DNA of 8,431 nucleotides, from assembly GCA_964465145.1 (NCBI GenBank), contig CAYXJR010000127.1, forward strand, positions 1-8,431, read 5' to 3'. Source of the stretch: JAUVKA01 sp964465145 (GTDB taxonomy: Bacteria; Bacteroidota; Bacteroidia; Bacteroidales; UBA12481). Shown piece after piece: positions 1 to 5,770 of the stretch (the stretch's first letter is position 1; each line of letters begins with the position of its first letter). The translations under genes were made by a program, and so were the position numbers. Under the pieces are notes generated by a model that saw only the letters and a list, made by a program, of their open reading frames with translations, did not search any database and had not been told where the DNA came from.

Positions 1-106
1 TACCTTAGTTTTTTGTTACTAAGATACTAATTATTTTATTAAGTTAGCACCATTATTGGTACCAGGGGGGAGAGGCTTTATTGTTTCATTTTCTGATTGC
101 CATCAT

Positions 107-127
107 CCCGGGGGACCAGCCCCCGGG
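107..127. repeat. GC-rich perfect inverted repeat downstream of araD
   Basis: Arms CCCGGGGG (107-114) and CCCCCGGG (120-127) are perfectly complementary around the 5-base loop ACCAG. The block stands out in otherwise AT-rich intergenic DNA about 90 bp past the araD stop. Neither strand continues into a T run, so it is not a classical intrinsic terminator, although the stem could still stop or protect the transcript end. The compact GC palindrome beside a heptamer array suggests a dispersed REP-like element; that is inference and needs a genome-wide copy count. Confidence 0.7.
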
Positions 128-186
128 CTACGGTCATCTTATCGTGACCTATTGTAACTTTTCTTAACTCTACGTAACATTTTTTT

Positions 187-221
187 TGTCACCCGTCACC
201 TGTCACCCGTCACCCGTCACT
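187..221. repeat. Heptamer array 1 (5 units) overlapping the araD stop codon
   Basis: Five consecutive 7-bp units without gaps: tgtcacc, cgtcacc, tgtcacc, cgtcacc, cgtcact. They share the core GTCAC with the large array at 2426-2600. The TGA stop of araD (complement of tca at 217-219) lies inside the last unit, so the repeat reaches into the end of the gene. A T8 run (180-187 on the plus strand) precedes it. Function unknown; same repeat family as the other two arrays by direct comparison of units. Confidence 0.9.
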
Positions 222-918
222 TCTCCCCTTGTCCATAATACCTGCCCGCCCCATGCTTCCTTTTGAAATGCTTATCCAACATCTCCTGGCTGATTGAACC
301 TGTTTGTCCGAGCTGATGGGTATGATATGCAGTTTTGGCGACTTCCTCTAAAACAACTGCATTTTTTACTGCTGCACCTACATCCTTTCCGAAAGTAAAT
401 GGACCATGATTGTTAACCAATACGGCAGGCATTTCCAAAGGATCTTGATTTCCAAGGCATTCAGCAATCAGGATTCCGGTGTTCTTTTCATAATCAGAAT
501 TAATTTCGCCTGATAACATCATTCTGGTACAGGGGATGTTGCCATAAAAATAATCTGCATGGGTAGTGCCCTGAACGGGAATGCTTTTTCCTGCCTGGGC
601 CCAGACTGTTGCCCAGCTGGAATGGGTATGGACAATGCCGCCTATTGACGGGAACTTTTTATATAATTCGATATGCGTGGGAGTGTCAGTGGAGGGATTA
701 AGCTTCCCTTCAATAATTTTCCCCTTTAGATCAACTACAACCATGTCAGAGGCTGACATATCATCGTATGAGACTCCGCTTGGTTTAATGATAAGCAGAC
801 CCTCTTCTCTCCAAACAGCACTCGCATTTCCGAATGTTAGAATTACCAGGCCATGCTTTACAAGATCGATGTTGGCCTGGAAAACCGATTCTTTTAATTT
901 ATCGAGGTAATCTGACAT
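217..918 (-). CDS. araD: L-ribulose-5-phosphate 4-epimerase AraD
   Basis: Cytosolic class II aldolase/adducin-fold enzyme that interconverts L-ribulose-5-P and D-xylulose-5-P, the last step of L-arabinose catabolism into the pentose phosphate pathway. The 233-residue protein can be followed against E. coli AraD (231 aa) almost end to end: GN-SAV near residue 30, KPSGV at 45-49, PS-DTPTH around 75-82, the Zn-binding HTH (His97, His99), TTHADYFYG at 118-126 with the catalytic Asp122, the third Zn ligand His171 in NNHGPF, and C-terminal RYYGQ with Tyr228 matching the catalytic tyrosine of E. coli AraD. These residues distinguish it from L-fuculose-phosphate aldolase of the same fold. It begins 23 bp after the isomerase stop on the same strand, so the two are almost certainly co-transcribed. 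No Shine-Dalgarno is seen before the ATG; the leader is A-rich. Its TGA stop is contributed by a heptamer repeat unit. Confidence 0.94.
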   Translation of the reverse strand: MSDYLDKLKESVFQANIDLVKHGLVILTFGNASAVWREEGLLIIKPSGVSYDDMSASDMVVVDLKGKIIEGKLNPSTDTPTHIELYKKFPSIGGIVHTHSSWATVWAQAGKSIPVQGTTHADYFYGNIPCTRMMLSGEINSDYEKNTGILIAECLGNQDPLEMPAVLVNNHGPFTFGKDVGAAVKNAVVLEEVAKTAYHTHQLGQTGSISQEMLDKHFKRKHGAGRYYGQGEK

Positions 919-941
919 CGCTTTAAATATTAAATTCTGAT

Positions 942-2423
942 CTAACCAAACGGATTTTCACTTTTATAATGCATACCCTTGGGATGGTTAAAATACACAT
1001 CAGTCAGTCCAAGCATTTTTGTTACATCGAACAGGGTTTTACCGGTATGACTGAAACCGACACCGGTATGATGAGGAAAGCCTTCCTGGATCAGGACATG
1101 GCGGTAGAACCTGCCCATCTCCTTGATTGCAAATACGGCAATACTTCCGAATGATCTGGGATTTATATCCAATACTTCTCCTTCAGCCACATAGGCTTTC
1201 AGTTTTGCATCTGCTGTTGCCTGAAATCTAAAAATAGTAATATCACCAGGTTTAATTGTGCCTTCCAGGGTTCCTCTGGTGATATCAGGCTCTTTATCAT
1301 TCTCCAGCAGCCTGTGCATTATCAGCTGGTATTTCATTTCGGCATTTGAAACACATGAAGCGCAGGTATTGCCGCAGTGAAATCCCATAAACAGATCTGT
1401 TGGTTTATAGCCGGCAGCAATATTGCCTGCTTCCTTAATCATATCGTATGGTACGGTGTTGTTTACGTCCAGTAATGTGGCTGGTTCTACTGTCGCTGCA
1501 GTTATCATGTACTCGCTAAGAGCGCCGTAAATATCAGCTTCACAGGCGATTGGAATTCCTCTTGATGCAAAACGAGAATTCACATAGCAGGGGACGAATC
1601 CAAATGAGGATTGAAAAGCCGGCCAGCATTTATTTGCGAACACTCCGAATTCTGAAGCCCCAAGGTTGTTCTCCATGAAATCGCCCAGGGTCAATTCGTA
1701 CCTGGCCAGCTTTTCGAGAACGCCGGGGTGTTTATTGCCCACACCCAGTTCTGCCTCCATGTCTTTTATTACATCAGCTATTCTTGGATCATTCTCGGAT
1801 TTAATATACAATTCGTATAGATCCAGCTCGCTGTTCTCCATAATCTCCACACCAATGTCGTAGAGAGGCTTAATGGGAGCATTGCAGGCCAGGAAATCGT
1901 GCGGTCTGGGACCGAATGAAAAGATTTTCAACTTGCTTAGTGCGATGATTACCCTGGCCGAAGGAACATATCTGGAAATCATACCAGCGATTTCATCTGC
2001 AGTTCCAACAGGATATTCAGGGATATATGGTTTGAGGTTTCTCAATCCAGCATTATATGAGGCATTCAGCATACCGCAGAAAGCATCACCGCGCCCGTGG
2101 ATCAGGTTATTGCCGGATTCCTCAGCGGCACCGACAATCATTACCGGACCATCAAATTTTTGGGCCAGCAATGTTAAAGGTCCTTCCGGTCCAAAATTCC
2201 CCAGGTAGATTACGAGAGCATTAACACCTTTTCCCCGTATCTCTTTCAAGCCTGCAACAACATCGTTCTCGTTTTCTACAATGCTTTCAATTTCAATTAT
2301 ATCAAGATTGATTTTAGAGCATTCGGCTGCAACTTCTTTTCTTCTCTTTCTTGATAACTCCACAGGGAAGCAATCACGGCTTACGGCTATGAGGCCGGTT
2401 TTTACTGTTGGTAAGTTTTTCAT
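942..2423 (-). CDS. L-fucose/L-arabinose isomerase family protein, probable pentose isomerase
   Basis: Predicted cytosolic metal-dependent aldose-ketose isomerase of 493 residues, slightly shorter than E. coli FucI (about 590) and near AraA size (about 500). It resembles the FucI-related family (COG2407 type) rather than classical AraA, whose N-terminal signatures I do not find. Candidate active-site residues: Glu295 in ACEADIYG, Asp319 in LLDVNN, the His-Cys motif GFHCGNTCASC at 348-357, and the C-terminal PHHTGVGFSH at 450-459, which recalls the HHT-FSH motif of AraA and the C-terminal histidine ligand of FucI. Placement between a sugar symporter and araD argues that it makes L-ribulose from L-arabinose, or acts on a related sugar feeding the same route; that substrate call is inference. 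The ATG at 2423 lies only two bases from a 25-unit heptamer array that forms its entire leader. Family call firm, substrate uncertain. Confidence 0.85.
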   Translation of the reverse strand: MKNLPTVKTGLIAVSRDCFPVELSRKRRKEVAAECSKINLDIIEIESIVENENDVVAGLKEIRGKGVNALVIYLGNFGPEGPLTLLAQKFDGPVMIVGAAEESGNNLIHGRGDAFCGMLNASYNAGLRNLKPYIPEYPVGTADEIAGMISRYVPSARVIIALSKLKIFSFGPRPHDFLACNAPIKPLYDIGVEIMENSELDLYELYIKSENDPRIADVIKDMEAELGVGNKHPGVLEKLARYELTLGDFMENNLGASEFGVFANKCWPAFQSSFGFVPCYVNSRFASRGIPIACEADIYGALSEYMITAATVEPATLLDVNNTVPYDMIKEAGNIAAGYKPTDLFMGFHCGNTCASCVSNAEMKYQLIMHRLLENDKEPDITRGTLEGTIKPGDITIFRFQATADAKLKAYVAEGEVLDINPRSFGSIAVFAIKEMGRFYRHVLIQEGFPHHTGVGFSHTGKTLFDVTKMLGLTDVYFNHPKGMHYKSENPFG

Positions 2424-2425
2424 AT

Positions 2426-2600
2426 CGTTATTCGTTACTCGTTACTCGTTATTCGTTACTCATCACTCGTCACTTATCACCTGTCACCCGTCACCTGTCA
2501 CTCGTCACCCGTCACCCGTCACCCGTCACCCGTCACCCGTCACCCGTCACTTGTCACCCGTCACCCGTCACCCGTCACTTGTCACCCGTCACCCGTCACT
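2426..2600. repeat. Heptamer array 2 (25 perfect-length units) filling the symporter-isomerase gap
   Basis: Twenty-five uninterrupted 7-bp units with no insertion or deletion. The array begins two bases before the isomerase ATG (2423) and ends six bases before the symporter TAG (2607-2609), so practically the whole 183-bp gap is repeat. Units next to the isomerase are cgttatt/cgttact (2426-2460), then mixed forms (2461-2502), then mainly cgtcacc with periodic cgtcact-tgtcacc pairs (2503-2600). All keep GT[CT]A[CT] at positions 2-6. On the transcript the unit reads GGUGACG, placing UGA every 7 nt. On the plus strand the array has no stop codons, which creates long spurious open frames there. 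Confidence 0.97.
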
Positions 2601-2606
2601 TTCTTT

Positions 2607-4439
2607 CTACCAGAAGAAGAAATACAACAGGAACAGAATGACACAGATTCCGGCAGCACCAATATTAAATGCCCATCCAGTGCTAAATAATTTACGGTCA
2701 ACAATAATTGCTTTTCTATCAACCAGTTTAACTGTAGCATTAAAGTATAACACGATTCCAATCAGAATGAAACCTGTTGCCAGTACATAAATTGAATGTA
2801 GGGCAAAATTAGCATATGCTTTAACAAAGAAGGCTGAAACTATTGCAATTAGGCCACCAAGAGCCATGAATCCTGATCCCAGTAATTTATCGCTTTTCTG
2901 CCTTTTGGGATCTGGTAATTCACCCTCAACCTTACATCCTTTTTCGAGCAGACTTATTGTTACACCAATTACAGTTAAGGCGATAAATACATATCCCATC
3001 CTGATCAGGAAAGGAGTATCACCAGCAAATATTTTCAGGGCTGCTCCGAATGGAAGTGTACATATTGCTACCCAAAGAGCTGCATTCGTGGTGGATTGTT
3101 TCCAAAGGAGACCCATAAAGAAGATCACGAATGTACCAGGATAAACAAAGGCTGTGTATTCCTGGATATACTGGAAAACTTGATCCAGAGACTTTAAATT
3201 AGGGGCAACCAGCACGGCAATAAACAATGCTGCAAAGGCAACCAGACGGCCAACTTTAACCAGCTGTTTATCAGTAGCATTTTTGTTAATATAGGATCTA
3301 TATATATCCATTGTGAAGATTGTAGAGGTACTGTTTATCATTGAGGCCAGTGATGAAACAATTGCCGCAGCAAGAGCTGCAAACGCTAAACCTTTTATTC
3401 CAGCCGGCACATAATTAGCCAGAAGCCAGGGGTATGCTTCGTCAGACCTTACGATATCAGCACCTAACACAAAGGCAGCGATCCCGGGAATAACTACTAA
3501 TAATGGAACTAAAATCTTCAGATATCCGGCGAAAATAACGCCTCGCTTGGCTTCTTTTATACTTTTTGCTGCAAGGCCTCTTTGGATAATATACTGGTTG
3601 AATCCCCAATATCCAAAATTGGTTATCCACATTCCGCCAACCAATATTGCCCAGCCAGGAAGATCTTTAAATGCATCTTTTGTTGTTACCACGTTTCCTG
3701 CAGCATCGAGGGTATCCGGGATAATGGACTGCCCCTGTTCTATTATCATATGAAACTTATCAGGGGCTTTTTCAATTAGGATCCTTAATCCTTCGAAGAA
3801 TCCACCACCATCAGATACTGCATTAAGGCCCAGGTAAGTAGTTACAAGCCCACCCCCGATAAGGAATACAACCTGGATAACATCAGTCCACGCAACTGCT
3901 GTTAGACCACCATAAAGGGAATAAAGAGCTGCAAAAACAGCAAGTCCGATTATTCCATATATCAATGGGAATCCAAGGATTTTCTCCATCGCCAGAGCTC
4001 CCAGGTAGATAACAGTTGTCAGGTTAACAAACACATACACCAGTAACCAGAATATTGCCAAACTTGTACTCACCCGTTTGTCGAATCGCTGCTCGGCAAA
4101 CTGGGGCATTGTATAGATGCCTTTTTTCAGGAAAATCGGAAGAAAGTATTTTCCAACAATTATAAGGGCAAAGGCTGCGATCCACTCATATGAAGCTATT
4201 GCGAGTCCTATTGCATAACCTGAGCCGGACATAGCAATAAAATGTTCAGCTGAAATATTTGCAGCCAGCAGAGAGGCTCCAATTGCCCACCAGGGGAGTG
4301 AGCGGCTTGCAAGAAAATAATCCTGTGCTGTTTTTTGTATGCCATTTTTTGTCCGGGAAACCCAAAGGCCAAGAGTAACTATGAGCAGGCCGTAGGCGAT
4401 AAAAACGATGTAGTCAAGTGGGGCGAAGTTTGAGTGCAT
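2607..4439 (-). CDS. Na+/sugar symporter, SGLT-like (SSS family)
   Basis: Inner-membrane sodium:solute symporter expected to import the sugar used by the downstream enzymes. At 610 residues it follows Vibrio vSGLT (543 aa) closely from LWVSR and DYFLA (residues 25-44) through ANISAEHF (60-67), SYEW (83-86), YSLYGGL-AV-WTDVIQ (173-189), YWGFNQYIIQR (277-287) and AAAIVSSLASM (358-368). Counterparts of vSGLT galactose-site residues are Glu85, Asn274, Tyr277, Lys308 and Gln426; vSGLT Gln69 is replaced by His66, as in human SGLT1. The Na+-site serine pair is Ser362-Ser363. Compared with vSGLT there are about 70 extra residues (roughly 503-580) holding two hydrophobic segments (about 521-540 and 548-567) before the last helix. 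First gene of the cassette; the ATG lies 18 bp from a heptamer array. Substrate by context a pentose such as L-arabinose; galactose or another sugar is possible. Confidence 0.92.
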   Translation of the reverse strand: MHSNFAPLDYIVFIAYGLLIVTLGLWVSRTKNGIQKTAQDYFLASRSLPWWAIGASLLAANISAEHFIAMSGSGYAIGLAIASYEWIAAFALIIVGKYFLPIFLKKGIYTMPQFAEQRFDKRVSTSLAIFWLLVYVFVNLTTVIYLGALAMEKILGFPLIYGIIGLAVFAALYSLYGGLTAVAWTDVIQVVFLIGGGLVTTYLGLNAVSDGGGFFEGLRILIEKAPDKFHMIIEQGQSIIPDTLDAAGNVVTTKDAFKDLPGWAILVGGMWITNFGYWGFNQYIIQRGLAAKSIKEAKRGVIFAGYLKILVPLLVVIPGIAAFVLGADIVRSDEAYPWLLANYVPAGIKGLAFAALAAAIVSSLASMINSTSTIFTMDIYRSYINKNATDKQLVKVGRLVAFAALFIAVLVAPNLKSLDQVFQYIQEYTAFVYPGTFVIFFMGLLWKQSTTNAALWVAICTLPFGAALKIFAGDTPFLIRMGYVFIALTVIGVTISLLEKGCKVEGELPDPKRQKSDKLLGSGFMALGGLIAIVSAFFVKAYANFALHSIYVLATGFILIGIVLYFNATVKLVDRKAIIVDRKLFSTGWAFNIGAAGICVILFLLYFFFW

Positions 4440-4457
4440 AGCGTTTAGTTAATGGTT

Positions 4458-4534
4458 AATTATGAGTTATGAGTTATGAGTTATGAATTATGGGTGATCC
4501 GTCATTCGTCATTCGTCATTCATCATTGGTCAGT
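4458..4534. repeat. Heptamer array 3 (11 units) in the symporter leader
   Basis: Eleven in-register 7-bp units: aattatg, three agttatg, aattatg, ggtgatc, three cgtcatt, catcatt, ggtcagt. Although the first and second halves look unrelated, when cut in this phase most units match N-GTYAT-N, the core of arrays 1 and 2, in the same orientation relative to the sugar cassette. As at the isomerase, the AT-rich units are nearest the start codon (symporter ATG at 4439) and the cgtcayt-type units are further upstream. Bases 4440-4457 between array and ATG are non-repetitive. Confidence 0.88.
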
Positions 4535-4535
4535 T

Positions 4536-4563
4536 CGGCGCAGCCGGTCCCGAGTCACCCGGG
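4536..4563. other. GC-rich block with two short stems between heptamer units
   Basis: An abrupt GC-rich stretch in an AT-rich divergent intergenic region. It contains CGGC-gca-GCCG (4536-4546) and CCCG...CGGG (4549-4552 with 4560-4563). Isolated units of the heptamer family occur within it and just after it (agtcacc at 4553, cgtcatt at 4565), so the block looks inserted into, or grown from, array 3. Role unknown; a REP-like element is one possibility. The stems are short and could be chance. Confidence 0.4.
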
Positions 4564-4582
4564 GCGTCATTCACTTTAAGCG

Positions 4583-4604
4583 TTAAATATACACTTATAT
4601 TTAA
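4583..4604. promoter_or_regulatory. AT-rich perfect inverted repeat, candidate operator/divergent promoter core
   Basis: Arms TTAAATATA (4583-4591) and TATATTTAA (4596-4604) are perfectly complementary over 9 bp around the 4-base centre CACT. It lies in the 226-bp divergent gap between the symporter (minus) and the phosphoesterase (plus), 61 bp from the latter's ATG. Each arm also gives its outward strand a TATATTTA, one mismatch from the Bacteroidota -7 element TAnnTTTG, but no convincing -33 TTTG is seen at the right distance on either side. A dimeric regulator site is the more likely reading; promoter function is inference. Confidence 0.45.
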
Positions 4605-4665
4605 GAAATTATTAATAAGACGAATATTTTTAGCTTTACCCGAAAGTAAACCAAGAAAATGACTT

Positions 4666-5643
4666 ATGAAAACAAGCAGGAGGGAATTTATTAATAAAGC
4701 GGGGCTTTTTACCAGTGGTTTCATTATCTCCCTGCAAGCTCCGGCTTTGATCAGAAATATGGAAGGGCCTGTGAGGGTCGGTCTGATTGCCGACCTTCAC
4801 CAGGATATCATGCATGATGGGGAAAAAAGGCTTGATGCCTTCCTTATGGAGATGTCCAGCACAAAGCCGGATGCCATTATTCAGCTCGGGGATTTTGCAT
4901 ATCCCAATGAGAAGAATAAATCGGTGATTGATAAGTTCGATAATGCAAACAAGAATTCTCTGCATGTGATTGGTAATCACGATACTGATAATGGTCATAC
5001 CAAGCAGCAATGCCTTGATGTATGGGGCATGAGCCACAGGTATTACTCTCATGATATCGGCGGCCTGAGGATAATCGTTCTGGATTGCAATGATGTTGGT
5101 TCCCCGACACATAAAGGAGGCTATCCGTTATACATTGGTGAAGAACAATTTGAATGGCTGGAGGAGCAACTTAAAAAACCTGACGGACCTATTTTACTCG
5201 CCTCGCACCAGCCCCTGGCCGGCCCGTATTCAATCGATAATCAAAAAGAGGTTCAGGCGTTATTGGGCAAATACCAGGATAAGGTTGTAATATCCATTAA
5301 CGGACATACACATATCGACGCTCTGGTAAGAATAGGGAAAATACCGTATCTGCATGTTAATTCAGCTTCCTACCAATGGGTAGGGGGAGACTTTAAACAT
5401 GAAAGCTATCCAAAAGAGATCCATGAGAAATTTCCCTGGATAGAATATACCTGCCCATACAAGGATTCCCTTTTTACCACACTCACTTTCGATACGTCGA
5501 CAGGGACGATTCAGATCGATGGCAGCAGGAGTGAGTGGGTAGGGCCATCGCCGGAGGAGCTTGGAGCTAAGTTTGATGAGGAAGCCAGGAATGGGGAGGA
5601 GGTTGTGGCGAAGATAAGGGACAGGGAGATTAAGAAGGCTTGA
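4666..5643 (+). CDS. Tat-exported calcineurin-like metallophosphoesterase
   Basis: Predicted binuclear-metal phosphoesterase of 325 residues, exported folded through the Tat system. The N-terminus TSRREFINKAG (3-13) is a Tat twin-arginine motif, followed by a hydrophobic stretch GLFTSGFIISLQAPALI (about 13-29). The calcineurin-like metal ligands are all present in order: Asp43 and His45 in ADLHQD, Asp76 in LGDFAYP, Asn104-His105 in GNHD, His181 in ASHQPL, and His214/His216 in NGHTH. The substrate cannot be read from the sequence; phosphodiesters or phosphomonoesters are the family range. The C-terminal 25 residues are charged and probably helical. It is transcribed away from the sugar cassette and shares its 226-bp upstream region, so co-regulation through the inverted repeat at 4583-4604 is possible. 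The ATG at 4666 is chosen because it places the Tat motif at the extreme N-terminus. No clear Shine-Dalgarno is visible. Confidence 0.9.
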   Translation: MKTSRREFINKAGLFTSGFIISLQAPALIRNMEGPVRVGLIADLHQDIMHDGEKRLDAFLMEMSSTKPDAIIQLGDFAYPNEKNKSVIDKFDNANKNSLHVIGNHDTDNGHTKQQCLDVWGMSHRYYSHDIGGLRIIVLDCNDVGSPTHKGGYPLYIGEEQFEWLEEQLKKPDGPILLASHQPLAGPYSIDNQKEVQALLGKYQDKVVISINGHTHIDALVRIGKIPYLHVNSASYQWVGGDFKHESYPKEIHEKFPWIEYTCPYKDSLFTTLTFDTSTGTIQIDGSRSEWVGPSPEELGAKFDEEARNGEEVVAKIRDREIKKA

Positions 5644-5695
5644 GGCTTTAGGCTTAAGGATAAGTATAAGGAATTAGTTGTATGGATATAAGTAT

Positions 5696-5713
5696 AGACG
5701 CGTAATTGCGTCT
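5696..5713. repeat. REP-like palindrome between convergent genes
   Basis: Arms AGACGC (5696-5701) and GCGTCT (5708-5713) around the loop gtaatt, with two further A-T pairs outside after one mismatch. It lies in the 127-bp gap between the convergent phosphoesterase and antiporter genes, a typical place for transcription-ending or REP-like palindromes. No T run follows on either strand. Restoring two bases (AC after gtaatt) would give a perfect 20-bp palindrome, so this may be a decayed copy of a dispersed element; that is inference. The rest of 5644-5770 shows nothing else clear. Confidence 0.5.
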
Positions 5714-5770
5714 TTATAGGTAAGGGCACCGATTCCCCGGCTCCCCGCAACCTTCATCGCGATTAACCTG

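Noticed and set aside
4..23. Hairpin CTTAGT...ACTAAG with a T-rich loop
   Set aside because: Six A/T-rich pairs with an 8-base loop in AT-rich DNA is within chance expectation, and no gene end is adjacent.
180..187. T8 run as an intrinsic terminator tail
   Set aside because: No stem precedes it on the plus strand, and on the strand of araD it reads as A8, so it cannot serve the cassette as a U tract.
581..910. Plus-strand open frame inside araD
   Set aside because: Antisense to a well-supported gene with no recognisable protein features; the same applies to the other small frames inside the isomerase, symporter and phosphoesterase genes.
2426..2600. CRISPR array
   Set aside because: Units are 7 bp in direct tandem with no spacers, and there are no cas genes nearby.
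2281..2790. Long plus-strand open frames with PSPVTRH-type repeat protein
   Set aside because: They arise because array 2 lacks stop codons on the plus strand, and they continue antisense into the symporter and isomerase genes. No start context or family resemblance; a shadow of the repeat.
4458..4534. Array 3 read as two inverted halves (ttatgag against tcattcg)
   Set aside because: When cut in the correct phase both halves carry GTYAT in the same orientation and stay in 7-bp register, so the apparent inversion comes from choosing the wrong phase.
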